Shown: piece after piece, positions 6,433-12,915 of the stretch
Position numbering within the stretch: position 1 is the first letter of the stretch
Layout: each line of letters starts with the position of its first letter
Origin: DASZZV01 sp035544835
Lineage (GTDB): Bacteria > Acidobacteriota > Thermoanaerobaculia > Gp7-AA8
Reading direction: 5' to 3'
Length of the DNA stretch: 12,915 bases
Assembly: GCA_035544835.1 (NCBI GenBank)
Contig: DASZZV010000024.1
Coordinates: 1 to 12,915 of the forward strand
Translations under genes and position numbers: made by a program
Notes under the pieces: generated by a model
Told to the model about the DNA's origin: nothing
The model's input: the letters and a program-made list of their open reading frames with translations, nothing else
Database searches by the model: none

Positions 6433-8717
6433 GACCCCACCTCCCCGATGCGCGAGACCGGCCGGGGCGTTTGCGGCGCAGCTTCAGATGACGACCTGTG
6501 ATGGCGCTCGATGAGCTCCTGAACGACTCCCACGATCCTGGCCGCCGAGACGTCACCTTTCTTCACAATCGCTTCGATCTTGCCGCGCAGTCGACCGCGG
6601 TCGCTGTTAGTGAGATCTCTGGCAGTGAGCACGAGAATGGGAACGTGGCTCGTGGCGGGATGCGATCGGAGCCGTGCCGCCACCTCGAATCCGTCCATGT
6701 TTTCCATCATCAGATCCAGAATGACCAGCGACGGAGGGGCCGCCAGGGCCAGGGCAATACCCTCCGCGCCGCTGGTTGCGTATTCGATTCGCGTTCCCAG
6801 AGGAGCGAGCTTAGTTTCGAGCATCTCGTGCAGTTCAGCGTCGTCGTCGATGACGAGGAGCGTCGACTCGGAGCTCGTACTGATGACCAGTTGTCCAAGA
6901 ACATCGAGAAGCTGATTCGAGTTGACTGGCTTGATCAGGTAATCGTCGACTCCGAGCGCCATACCGAGCTCTCGATTGTCGAGAGTCGAGACCATGATGA
7001 TGGGAATGTGCCAGGTTGCCGGATCGCTCTTGAGCATCTTCAGCACCTCCCAACCATCGATCCCCGGGAGTACGACGTCCAGGGTAATCGCCGCTGGGTG
7101 CGATACACGAGCGATGGAAAGGGCCTCTTCTCCCGTCCTGGCCCATATCGTCGCGTAGCCGGCGCGATGCAGGTGGCGTCTGATGTTCTCGAAGGCCTCC
7201 AGGTCGTCTTCGACCACGAGAATGGAAAGGTTCGGCGAGGCTTCCGTCAGATCGTGGAATGGTGCGGTGCTCTTTTGCACTCCTCGATAGTCCAAGGGAA
7301 AGGTGACGATGAACGTGCTCCCCTGCCCGAGTGTGCTTTTCACGACGACACTTCCCTTGTGCATCTCGACCATTTTCCGAACGAGCGAGAGCCCCAGGCC
7401 GGTCCCCTCGAAATTTCTGGCCGCCGTCGCGTCCACCTGCTGGAATTCTCTGAAGATGAGCTCATGGTCGCCAGGATCGATCCCGATGCCCTGATCGATG
7501 ACGGCCACAGCCACGGCTTGCTCACCGACCGGCGAATCCTCCGCGCCGACTTCCCGCGCCTCGATACGCACCACGGAGTGGTCCGGCGAAAATTTCACGG
7601 CGTTCGAGATGAGGTTGTAGAGAATCTGTTTGAATTTCACCGGATCGGCGTGCAGTTCGGGTAATGGTCCGGCGTCTATGACGAAGGCGATGTTTCGGCG
7701 CGACGAGAAACCCTTCATCAGATTGCAGACACCTTCGATGGCTGTGGGCACGGAGAAGAGCTCCGGGTGGATCTCCATCCTGCCCGCTTCGATCTTCGAC
7801 AGGTCGAGAATGTCATTGACGATGCCGAGCAGGTGCTGCCCCGAGGTGTGGATGTTGTCGACGAACTTCAACTCCTTGTCGTTGAGCCGGTCCGAAAAAC
7901 GAGTTCGGAGGATTTCGGAGAAGCCAATAATTGCGTTGAGTGGCGTGCGAAGCTCGTGACTCATGTTGGCTAGAAACTGGCTCTTTTCACGGGTCCGCTC
8001 GTTGGCTTCGTCGCGCTCGCGCTGGCGTCGCTCAATCTGGACGAGCATGTCGTTGAAACCGTCGCTCAGGACGCCTACTTCGTCACTGCTGCTCTTTTCG
8101 AAGCGGAGGCGATAGTCATGATGTTCGGAGATCTCACGGGCCACGCGGGCCAGATCGAGAATGGGGCGGGAAATGATTTTCTCGAGCCTCAGGGCCAGGA
8201 TGAGGCTCACCAGAATCGCCAGGATCATCACCACGACCATGGTCAGCAGGTCGGTACGAATCTTGTCGCGCATCGGGGCTATGGACGCCTTGAGGTAGAT
8301 CGTTCCATAGTTTTCACCCTGGTAAACGATCCGTTCGGAAACGAGAAGCTCTTCGCCTAGAAACTTTCGCAGTCCCTCGGACGGCCCGGGCGGGTCGGTG
8401 CGACGGGACGTCCCATGGCGGTACTCGGCCAGTAGCTTTCCGTGACTGTTGAAAAGGTAGGCGCCCGTGATCGTCGGCAGACTGGAGAGCTTTGCCAGAG
8501 TCTTGGCCGCGTCCTCGCGATCATCGAAGGCGAGGGCGCTGACACTGTTCTCACCGGTAACCTTGGCCAGGACGACGGTGCTCTCGATCAGGTCGCGCTT
8601 GAACGTACGGATGTCGCGGAGGATCACCAGCACAAAACCACATGCCAGGGAGACAGTCGTCGTCAGCAGGATGATCCCGATGAGCTTGTTGCGGATCGAC
8701 AGGTCGTGAAACTTCAT
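6429..8717 (-). CDS. Hybrid sensor histidine kinase: CHASE8-like sensor, HAMP, HisKA, HATPase, two receivers
   Basis: This is a 762-aa inner-membrane kinase. TM1 spans about 12-33. An extracytoplasmic domain at about 34-156 resembles CHASE8 (LIESTVVLAKVTGENSVSAL, then a YLFNSHGKLLAEY strand). TM2 is about 157-176 and HAMP about 177-230. In HisKA the H-box is SHELRTPLN with His254. The ATPase has N-box N368/N372, G1 box DQGIGID (408-414) and G2 box GTGLGL (438-443). Receiver 1 (about 498-612) has acidic residues D504/D505, phospho-acceptor D547, T578 and K596. Receiver 2 (about 619-735) has D624-D626, phospho-acceptor D668, T698 and K719 or K720. All catalytic residues look intact. No Hpt, DNA-binding or GGDEF domain is present, so the signal must leave through another protein. 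The ATG overlaps the YfiR-like stop (ATGA), with AAGGGT 7 nt upstream. It is the middle gene of a three-gene operon. Confidence 0.93.
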   Translation of the reverse strand: MKFHDLSIRNKLIGIILLTTTVSLACGFVLVILRDIRTFKRDLIESTVVLAKVTGENSVSALAFDDREDAAKTLAKLSSLPTITGAYLFNSHGKLLAEYRHGTSRRTDPPGPSEGLRKFLGEELLVSERIVYQGENYGTIYLKASIAPMRDKIRTDLLTMVVVMILAILVSLILALRLEKIISRPILDLARVAREISEHHDYRLRFEKSSSDEVGVLSDGFNDMLVQIERRQRERDEANERTREKSQFLANMSHELRTPLNAIIGFSEILRTRFSDRLNDKELKFVDNIHTSGQHLLGIVNDILDLSKIEAGRMEIHPELFSVPTAIEGVCNLMKGFSSRRNIAFVIDAGPLPELHADPVKFKQILYNLISNAVKFSPDHSVVRIEAREVGAEDSPVGEQAVAVAVIDQGIGIDPGDHELIFREFQQVDATAARNFEGTGLGLSLVRKMVEMHKGSVVVKSTLGQGSTFIVTFPLDYRGVQKSTAPFHDLTEASPNLSILVVEDDLEAFENIRRHLHRAGYATIWARTGEEALSIARVSHPAAITLDVVLPGIDGWEVLKMLKSDPATWHIPIIMVSTLDNRELGMALGVDDYLIKPVNSNQLLDVLGQLVISTSSESTLLVIDDDAELHEMLETKLAPLGTRIEYATSGAEGIALALAAPPSLVILDLMMENMDGFEVAARLRSHPATSHVPILVLTARDLTNSDRGRLRGKIEAIVKKGDVSAARIVGVVQELIERHHRSSSEAAPQTPRPVSRIGEVGS

Positions 8718-9262
8718 CGCACGGACCCTTCAACCACTCGCGCCAGCTTGAGCAGCTTCGACGTCATCTTCAGCCCGCTCTTCTCAACGGCGGATGCATT
8801 GATCTCGAAGCGGACTTTGTCCCCGTCGGTAAAGAAGTTGATCAGCACCCCCTCTTCCGCGAAACCGGGTGTGTCGCCGACAGTGAGCACGGAACGCTCC
8901 GCGACCACAGGGAGAATCTTCGGGAGAGTTTTTCGCTCGCTACTGGAAATGAAAACCACATCGCAGCCGGTCAACGAGTCGAGGGAAGTGAGCTGGCGAA
9001 TCTCGATCGGTTTGCCCTTGATCCGGTGCGACGAGGCCATGTCGCTGAGGTAAGTCCGGAACGGGCTGCGACCGTAAATACCGATTACGAAACGGGGACG
9101 CTCCCGATTTCCGGCGGCCGGAGCCGGCCAGTCGATGAAGCGGGTGAAGCGCTCGATGAACTCAGCCTTGACCTGGTACTCGGGCAACTCCTCCGCCGAT
9201 GCCACTCGCAATGTGGCGACGAGGACCGCGGCGACGACGAGAAAAAAGGTCTTCCCCTTCAC
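8714..9262 (-). CDS. YfiR-like periplasmic protein (DUF4154 family)
   Basis: This 182-aa protein has a signal peptide (residues 1-23, cleavage after ASA) and the family blocks EYQVKAEFIERFTRFIDWP (28-46), RFVIGIYGRSPF (57-68), CDVVFISSSE (100-109), VLTVGDTPGFAEEGVLINFF (125-144) and the C-terminal EINASAVEKSGLKMTSKLLK (153-172). In Pseudomonas, YfiR binds the periplasmic CHASE8 domain of the diguanylate cyclase YfiN and inhibits it. Here the partner encoded directly downstream, with an ATGA overlap, is a CHASE8-like hybrid kinase. The mature protein has one cysteine (C100), so the disulfide pairs reported for Pseudomonas YfiR cannot form. The start is GTG with GAAGG 9 nt upstream. It is probably the first gene of the operon, since the next gene upstream is divergent. 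Confidence 0.9.
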   Translation of the reverse strand: MKGKTFFLVVAAVLVATLRVASAEELPEYQVKAEFIERFTRFIDWPAPAAGNRERPRFVIGIYGRSPFRTYLSDMASSHRIKGKPIEIRQLTSLDSLTGCDVVFISSSERKTLPKILPVVAERSVLTVGDTPGFAEEGVLINFFTDGDKVRFEINASAVEKSGLKMTSKLLKLARVVEGSVR

Positions 9263-9378
9263 GTGGATTTGCCTTCGGGAGCGAGGGTCAGTTTAGCACC
9301 GGCCGAAGGGTTGATTCCCGGTTTGCTCGATGTGTCCGGGAGGCTCATCCCGCCTACGATGTTATAGTCTCTCGCCCG
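9263..9378. promoter_or_regulatory. Divergent promoter region between the YfiR-like operon and rfbC
   Basis: These 116 bp must hold promoters for both directions. Toward rfbC, TATAGT (9363-9368) is a fair -10 box, ending 10 nt before the ATG. Toward the operon, the minus strand reads TG-C-TAAACT (9298 down to 9290), an extended -10 candidate that would start transcription near 9283. Neither has a convincing -35 box. No clear operator palindrome is visible. All promoter calls here are by eye. Confidence 0.4.
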
Positions 9379-9927
9379 ATGCGACTGCTGGAGACTCCTC
9401 TTCCCGGTGTTCTGATTGTCGAGCCCCGTGTTTTCAGCGACCCGCGCGGGTTTTTCATGGAGACGTATAACGCGGCCCGTTTCGCCGAAAAGGGGCTTGG
9501 GCTCGCCTTCGTTCAGGACAATCACTCGCGCTCTTCGTACGGGGTGCTCCGCGGACTGCACTATCAGGAACCGAACGCGCAGGGGAAGCTGGTGCGAGTC
9601 TCTCATGGCTCGATCTTCGATGTTGCCCTCGACATCCGAAAGGGCTCTCCGACTTTCGGGCAATGGTTCGGAGTGGAGTTGTCCGAGGACAACAAGCTTC
9701 AACTATGGGTACCTCCGGGATTCGCGCATGGATTTTGTGTGACCAGCGAGCGGGCCGATCTGATCTACAAGTGCACGGCGCTCTACGATCCGCCGTCGGA
9801 ACGGGCTATCCTGTGGAACGATCCCGCACTGGGGATCGAGTGGCCCGTCAGCGACCCGATTCTGTCCGACAAGGATCGTGCTGCCCCGGCTCTCGCAGCG
9901 GCTGCAATGCTCCCGGAATTCGAGTAG
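9379..9927 (+). CDS. rfbC: dTDP-4-dehydrorhamnose 3,5-epimerase
   Basis: This 182-aa cytoplasmic cupin enzyme epimerises dTDP-4-keto-6-deoxyglucose at C3 and C5 in dTDP-L-rhamnose synthesis (also named rmlC). Characteristic segments are DPRGFFMETY (21-30), FVQDNHSRSSYGVLRGLHYQ (44-63) and LWVPPGFAHGF (109-119). By comparison with characterised RmlC proteins, the catalytic residues are His61, Tyr130 and Asp166 (in LSDKDRAAP). The length matches the usual 180-185 aa. The ATG at 9379 is preferred over longer in-frame starts because upstream translation runs through the divergent promoter and adds no family sequence. The other rhamnose genes (rfbA, rfbB, rfbD) are not adjacent. No Shine-Dalgarno precedes the ATG, and a -10-like TATAGT ends only 10 nt upstream, so the mRNA may have almost no leader. 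Confidence 0.94.
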   Translation: MRLLETPLPGVLIVEPRVFSDPRGFFMETYNAARFAEKGLGLAFVQDNHSRSSYGVLRGLHYQEPNAQGKLVRVSHGSIFDVALDIRKGSPTFGQWFGVELSEDNKLQLWVPPGFAHGFCVTSERADLIYKCTALYDPPSERAILWNDPALGIEWPVSDPILSDKDRAAPALAAAAMLPEFE

Positions 9928-9950
9928 CTTCTGACATCTTTCGACTTCTA

Positions 9951-9979
9951 TTGACTCCCCCTCAGTGATCCCTTAGGAT
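9951..9979 (+). promoter_or_regulatory. Promoter of the tRNA-Asp gene
   Basis: TTGACT (9951-9956) and TAGGAT (9974-9979) are separated by 17 bp, the best sigma70-type pair in the window. Transcription would start near 9986. The leader before the tRNA then contains an imperfect hairpin (CCCTCC near 9986 with GGAGGG near 10010), which would be removed during 5' processing. Confidence 0.6.
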
Positions 9980-10033
9980 TCGCACTCCCTCCGGGAATGC
10001 CGCATCTCCGGGAGGGGTTGGTCTCACCAACGC

Positions 10034-10110
10034 GGGGTCGTAGTTCAGTTGGTTAGAACGCCTGCCTGTCACGCAGGAGGTCGCGGGTTCGAGTCCCGTC
10101 GGCCCCGCCA
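10034..10110 (+). tRNA. tRNA-Asp (anticodon GTC)
   Basis: The 77-nt cloverleaf has acceptor stem GGGGTCG paired with CGGCCCC, D-arm with GTTCAGTTGGTTAGAAC, anticodon stem CCTGC/GCAGG with anticodon GTC at 10068-10070, T-arm CGGGTTCGAGTCCCG, discriminator G and an encoded CCA (10108-10110). GTC reads Asp codons GAC and GAT. It is a single-gene unit with its own promoter and a terminator. Confidence 0.97.
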
Positions 10111-10130
10111 AATCTAACCCCCACTTTCAA

Positions 10131-10154
10131 GTCGCCGACAGGCGGCTTTCGTTT
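10131..10154 (+). terminator. Rho-independent terminator after tRNA-Asp
   Basis: GTCGCC and GGCGGC form a 6-bp stem (one T-G pair) around GACA, followed by TTTCGTTT. It lies 21 nt after the tRNA CCA end. Confidence 0.7.
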
Positions 10155-10171
10155 CGGGGAACACCGGAATG

Positions 10172-10381
10172 CAGCGCGCGAAGGCGCGCGGCAGACCTGT
10201 AGCACCGGGCGTAAGCCCGGTGACTCGATCGCTCCGAGTTCCACCTAGCCCGCGAAGGCGGGCGACAGATGGCGAGATCACAGCTGCCGCCCGCCTTCGC
10301 GGGCTCGTAGTACGAAAGGCTCTGGCGCAACACCGGGCTTACGCCCGGTGCTACAGGTCTACCGCGCGCCTTCGCGCGCTG
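10172..10381. repeat. 210-bp nested palindromic element (REPIN-like, GTAG-containing) upstream of metG
   Basis: The outer arms 10172-10222 and 10331-10381 are reverse complements at 50 of 51 positions. Inside them, 10247-10264 and 10288-10305 are a perfect 18-bp inverted pair. Each arm consists of local hairpins: CGCGCG-AAGG-CGCGCG, then GTAG followed by CACCGGGC-GTAA-GCCCGGTG. The inner pair folds as GCCCGC-GAAG-GCGGGC. The GCGAAGGCG core is shared with the element at 2487-2587. The metG frame stays open through this region, but that is chance in a GC-rich repeat and not coding. It fills most of the 313-bp tRNA-metG gap. Confidence 0.88.
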
Positions 10382-10404
10382 GGACAGTCAGACAAGCCCT
10401 TTGC

Positions 10405-10410
10405 TACAAT
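10405..10410 (+). promoter_or_regulatory. Possible -10 box of metG
   Basis: TACAAT ends 13 nt before the metG ATG, predicting a transcript with only about 6-7 leader bases. No clear -35 box is present 16-18 bp upstream and no Shine-Dalgarno lies between it and the ATG. Confidence 0.4.
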
Positions 10411-10423
10411 CCGCCCTCTCTTT

Positions 10424-12400
10424 ATGAAGAACCCCTTCTACATCACCACGGCGATTCATTACGTCAACGACCTCCCCCACATCGGTCACATCTACGAGAA
10501 TGTCGTAGCCGATGTGATCGCCCGCTACCATCGCATGCTCGGCGACGACGTCTTCTTCCTCACCGGCACCGACGAGCATGGTCAGAAGATCGAGCGATCG
10601 GCGGCAAAGGAGGGAATCTCCCCCATCGAGCTCGCCGATCGCGTTGTCGAGCATCACCGCGCTCTCTGGAAAATCCTCGACATCAGCAACGACGACTTCA
10701 TCCGCACCACCGAGAGCCGTCACCGTCTTGGCGTCTACGAGATCATCCGCCGCATGCGGGAGAAAAATCCCGACGACATCTACCTCGGCGAGCACAGCGG
10801 CTGGTATTGCCAGAACGAGGAGGCCTTCTTCCCCGAGTCACAGGTAGTGGACGGTCGCTGCGAGAATGGCCATCCCGTTGAGCGAACGACCGAGCGCAAC
10901 TATTTTTTCCGCCTCTCCCGCTACGAGAAGCCGCTGCTCCAGTTCTACCGCGACCATCCCGACTTCGTGCTGCCACGTACACGCTTCAATGAAGTCATCT
11001 CGTTTGTCGAGTCGGGACTCAAGGATCTGTCGATCTCTCGTACATCCATCCAATGGGGAATTCCCTTTCCCGGCGATCCCGATCACGTGATTTACGTCTG
11101 GCTGGATGCACTTACGAACTACATTTCCGCGCTCGGCTTCGGATCGAATGACCACGAACGCTTCGACCGCTACTGGCCGGCCAGCATGCACCTCATCGGT
11201 AAGGACATCATCCGATTCCACGCCGTGTACTGGCCGGCCTTTCTGATGTCGGCAGGCGTCGAGCTCCCAAAAAGCGTCGTGGGACACGGCTGGTGGTTGC
11301 GCGACAATCAGAAGATCTCAAAATCAACAGGAAACGTGGTCCGTCCCAACGACATCATCGAGCGCTTCGGGTCCGATCCCTTTCGCTATTTCATGTTGCG
11401 CGAAATGGTGTTCGGCCAGGATTCCAACTATTCCGACGAGGCATTCCTCGGCCGCTACAACAGTGACCTGGCCAACGATCTCGGCAACACCTTCTCCCGG
11501 GCCTTGAAGATGGCCCATAGCTACTTTGACGGGAAGACACCTCCGAATGCGTGCGGCAGCAACGACGTGCGGAACGCCGTCGACCAGATCGTCCCGGAGT
11601 ATCTGAAGGCCATGGATCAGCTGGCCTTTCAGCGCGCCCTGGATGCGGTGTGGAAACTCCTCATTGTCGTAAATGGCTATATCGTTTCACGCGAGCCATG
11701 GAAGCTCTTCAAAGCCACAGGAGCCGATGACGCTCTGGCCCGGATCATCTGGACCATTCTGGAAGCGAACCGGATCATCTGGGTGATGATGAGCCCCTTC
11801 ATGCCTCGCCTGTCGCGCTCCACGCTCAAGCGACTCGGTGTAGATGAAGAGCAGTTGACGACAGCATCACTGCAGTGGGGTCAACTCAAACGCAATGCCC
11901 CGATCGAGCTCGGCGAAGCAATTTTTCCCCGCATCGATTCCCAGCAGTACCTGGGCTCGACCAATCCCTCAACAGGAGTCAGTGTGACTGAACAGAAAAC
12001 GACCGAGGAAACAGAACAGATCAAACCAGTGTCTACGCCGGCTGCCGAGACCACCACGGCCATCGCGCCTGATGCGAATCGAATCTCGATCAATCAATTC
12101 ATGGAGATCGACCTTCGCGTCGCCGAGATCCTTCAGGCCGAGAGAGTCGAGAAGTCAAAGAAGCTGATGAAGCTGCGCGTATCCACTGGGGACGCCGAGC
12201 GAACCGTGGTCGCGGGGATCGCGACGAAATACACACCGGAGGAACTGGTTGGCCGCAAGGTCGTGATTGTCGCCAACCTTGAGCCGGCGAAGTTGATGGG
12301 TGTCGAGTCCAACGGAATGGTGCTCGCTGCATCGATCGATGGAGAACCGAGCCTTCTTGCCGTCGACCCATTTGTGCCGGCCGGAACGAAAGTCAAGTAG
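10424..12400 (+). CDS. metG: Methionyl-tRNA synthetase with C-terminal tRNA-binding domain
   Basis: This 658-aa class I aminoacyl-tRNA synthetase charges tRNA-Met with methionine in the cytoplasm. HIGH is at residues 19-22 and the KMSKS loop is KISKS at 297-301. The catalytic domain covers about 1-350 and the anticodon-binding helical domain about 351-510. A Ser/Thr/Glu-rich linker (about 510-555) leads to a Trbp111-type tRNA-binding domain (about 557-658, with FMEIDLRVAEIL and NLEPAKLMGVESNGM). In the connective-peptide zinc knuckle, C129 and C146 with H150 remain, but the second cysteine position is Glu132 (YCQNEEAF), as in the reduced-knuckle branch. The start at 10424 gives MKNPFYITTAIHYVND, the normal N-terminus. 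An upstream extension to 10169 is only repeat sequence. Confidence 0.97.
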   Translation: MKNPFYITTAIHYVNDLPHIGHIYENVVADVIARYHRMLGDDVFFLTGTDEHGQKIERSAAKEGISPIELADRVVEHHRALWKILDISNDDFIRTTESRHRLGVYEIIRRMREKNPDDIYLGEHSGWYCQNEEAFFPESQVVDGRCENGHPVERTTERNYFFRLSRYEKPLLQFYRDHPDFVLPRTRFNEVISFVESGLKDLSISRTSIQWGIPFPGDPDHVIYVWLDALTNYISALGFGSNDHERFDRYWPASMHLIGKDIIRFHAVYWPAFLMSAGVELPKSVVGHGWWLRDNQKISKSTGNVVRPNDIIERFGSDPFRYFMLREMVFGQDSNYSDEAFLGRYNSDLANDLGNTFSRALKMAHSYFDGKTPPNACGSNDVRNAVDQIVPEYLKAMDQLAFQRALDAVWKLLIVVNGYIVSREPWKLFKATGADDALARIIWTILEANRIIWVMMSPFMPRLSRSTLKRLGVDEEQLTTASLQWGQLKRNAPIELGEAIFPRIDSQQYLGSTNPSTGVSVTEQKTTEETEQIKPVSTPAAETTTAIAPDANRISINQFMEIDLRVAEILQAERVEKSKKLMKLRVSTGDAERTVVAGIATKYTPEELVGRKVVIVANLEPAKLMGVESNGMVLAASIDGEPSLLAVDPFVPAGTKVK

Positions 12401-12504
12401 CGCTTTTTGCCGGTTGCCAGAACAACCCGTCGAGCATAAGTTCACGAGTGGTTGGTGGGCTAACAGTGAGCTACCGACACCAGACGGCACGCTCTAGCGC
12501 GTCG
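12401..12504. other. Intergenic stretch between metG and its terminator, nothing recognised
   Basis: About 100 bp separate the metG stop from the terminator hairpin. I see no ORF with a ribosome-binding site, no repeat and no RNA gene here. Confidence 0.5.
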
Positions 12505-12537
12505 AACCCCTTTCCCGCCGGCGGAAAGGGGTTTTTT
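12505..12537 (+). terminator. Strong rho-independent terminator downstream of metG
   Basis: AACCCCTTTCC (12505-12515) pairs with GGAAAGGGGTT (12523-12533) around CGCCGGC, followed by a run of T (12532-12537). The stem is 11 bp with no mismatch. Confidence 0.88.
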
Positions 12538-12584
12538 CTTTCAGGGAAAGAATTGAAAATTGAAAAAAAGGAAGTGGCGAGACT

Positions 12585-12815
12585 GTGTCATCCCGAGCAA
12601 GGGACAGCGTGCGCGCTGTCACTGAGAAAAGAAACTGGGTGGGTGTCATCCCGAGCCGGGGACAGCGTGCGAGCTGCCACTGAGAAAAGAAACTGAGTGG
12701 TGTCATCCCTCGCTGCGGCTCGGGATGACACATCAGGGAACCCGCGTAAATACAGGGAGTTTCTTAGAAGCCGCGGACAGCGTGCGCGCTGCCACTGAGA
12801 AAAGAAACTGAGTGG
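12585..12815. repeat. Tandem and dispersed copies of a 58-bp repeat with an intervening short palindrome
   Basis: Two adjacent 58-bp copies (12585-12642 and 12643-12700) begin GTGTCATCCCGAGC, continue with GGACAGCGTGCG, and end with GAGAAAAGAAACTG and GTGG. They differ at a few positions. A third, partial copy (12775-12815, 41 bp) lacks the GTGTCATCC head. Between copies two and three, 12701-12731 is a short palindrome whose ends are TGTCATCCC and GGGATGACA, the same sequence as the repeat arms in reverse orientation. No protein-coding gene is supported in this stretch. Confidence 0.85.
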
Positions 12816-12915
12816 GTGTCATCCCGAGCCGCAGCGAGGGATCTGGGCGGGGGCCTTAGACCCTTGGCAATCGAAAATGTTTGCGAGCACCACGATGGAA
12901 GGGCCCCCGCCCAGA
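12816..12915. repeat. Second copy of the palindromic repeat at 158-283, cut by the window end
   Basis: The 32-nt left arm (12816-12847) is identical to 158-189. After a different loop, GGCCCCCGCCCAGA at 12902-12915 matches the start of the right arm at 242-255. The rest of the right arm would lie just beyond the window. The loop sequence is unrelated to that of the first copy, so the arms are conserved and the centre is not. Confidence 0.85.

Noticed and set aside
6498..7664. 388-aa open frame on the plus strand opposite the hybrid kinase
   Set aside because: The minus strand has an intact kinase with all motifs. The opposite frame is a compositional artefact rich in His, Arg and Asp.
9199..9378. 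60-codon upstream extension of rfbC
   Set aside because: It runs through the divergent promoter and into the YfiR-like gene; family similarity starts at MRLLETPLPG at 9379.
10169..10423. 85-codon upstream extension of metG
   Set aside because: It is encoded entirely by the nested palindromic element and intergenic DNA, and the normal MetRS N-terminus begins at 10424.
12494..12733. Small minus-strand protein beginning MCHPEPQRGMT
   Set aside because: This peptide is the translation of the GTGTCATCCC-type repeat, a common source of spurious small proteins. There is no ribosome-binding site.
12585..12815. CRISPR array
   Set aside because: The repeats are 58 bp and adjacent, with no unique spacers of regular length, and they share arms with dispersed palindromes. 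No cas genes are present.

Overview
The window is GC-rich bacterial chromosomal DNA from a Gram-negative (double-membrane) organism. It encodes a TonB-dependent outer-membrane receptor, periplasmic proteins and two proteins of the poorly characterised DUF2330 family, and it carries many palindromic intergenic repeats of the 'gtgtcatcccgagc...' and GTAG types. DUF2330 pairs next to an RnfD-like membrane protein, together with these repeats, remind me of Acidobacteriota. This is a weak inference from gene content, not a phylogenetic result.

Layout. (1) 1-145: a leader containing six perfect copies of a 7-bp repeat. (2) 145-3942, plus strand: an RnfD/NqrB-like polytopic membrane protein, then two tandem exported DUF2330 paralogues. 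The first paralogue overlaps the membrane gene by 62 bp; the second follows a palindromic repeat. (3) 3943-4230: a convergent gap filled almost entirely by a 214-bp palindromic element with perfect 29-bp terminal inverted repeats. (4) 9262 down to 4231, minus strand: a compact three-gene operon (YfiR-like periplasmic protein, CHASE8-type hybrid sensor kinase with two receiver domains, TonB-dependent receptor), each junction overlapping by exactly 4 nt. (5) 9379-9927, plus strand: rfbC (dTDP-4-dehydrorhamnose 3,5-epimerase), divergent from that operon. (6) 10034-10110: tRNA-Asp(GTC) with a good promoter and a terminator. (7) 10172-10381: a second large nested palindromic element. (8) 10424-12400: metG. 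(9) 12505-12537: a strong terminator, followed to the window end by a cluster of repeats of the same family as the one at the left end.

The most interesting part is the minus-strand operon. In the known Yfi system, periplasmic YfiR restrains the CHASE8-type diguanylate cyclase YfiN and an outer-membrane lipoprotein, YfiB, relieves that restraint. Here a YfiR homologue is translationally coupled to a CHASE8-like hybrid histidine kinase and to a TonB-dependent receptor. That suggests a three-compartment signalling relay in which the output is a phosphorelay instead of c-di-GMP and the outer-membrane partner is a transporter-like receptor. The second notable point is a 126-bp palindromic repeat lodged inside the start of the RnfD-like gene. 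It is exactly 42 codons long, keeps the frame, and separates a good ribosome-binding site and start from the gene body.
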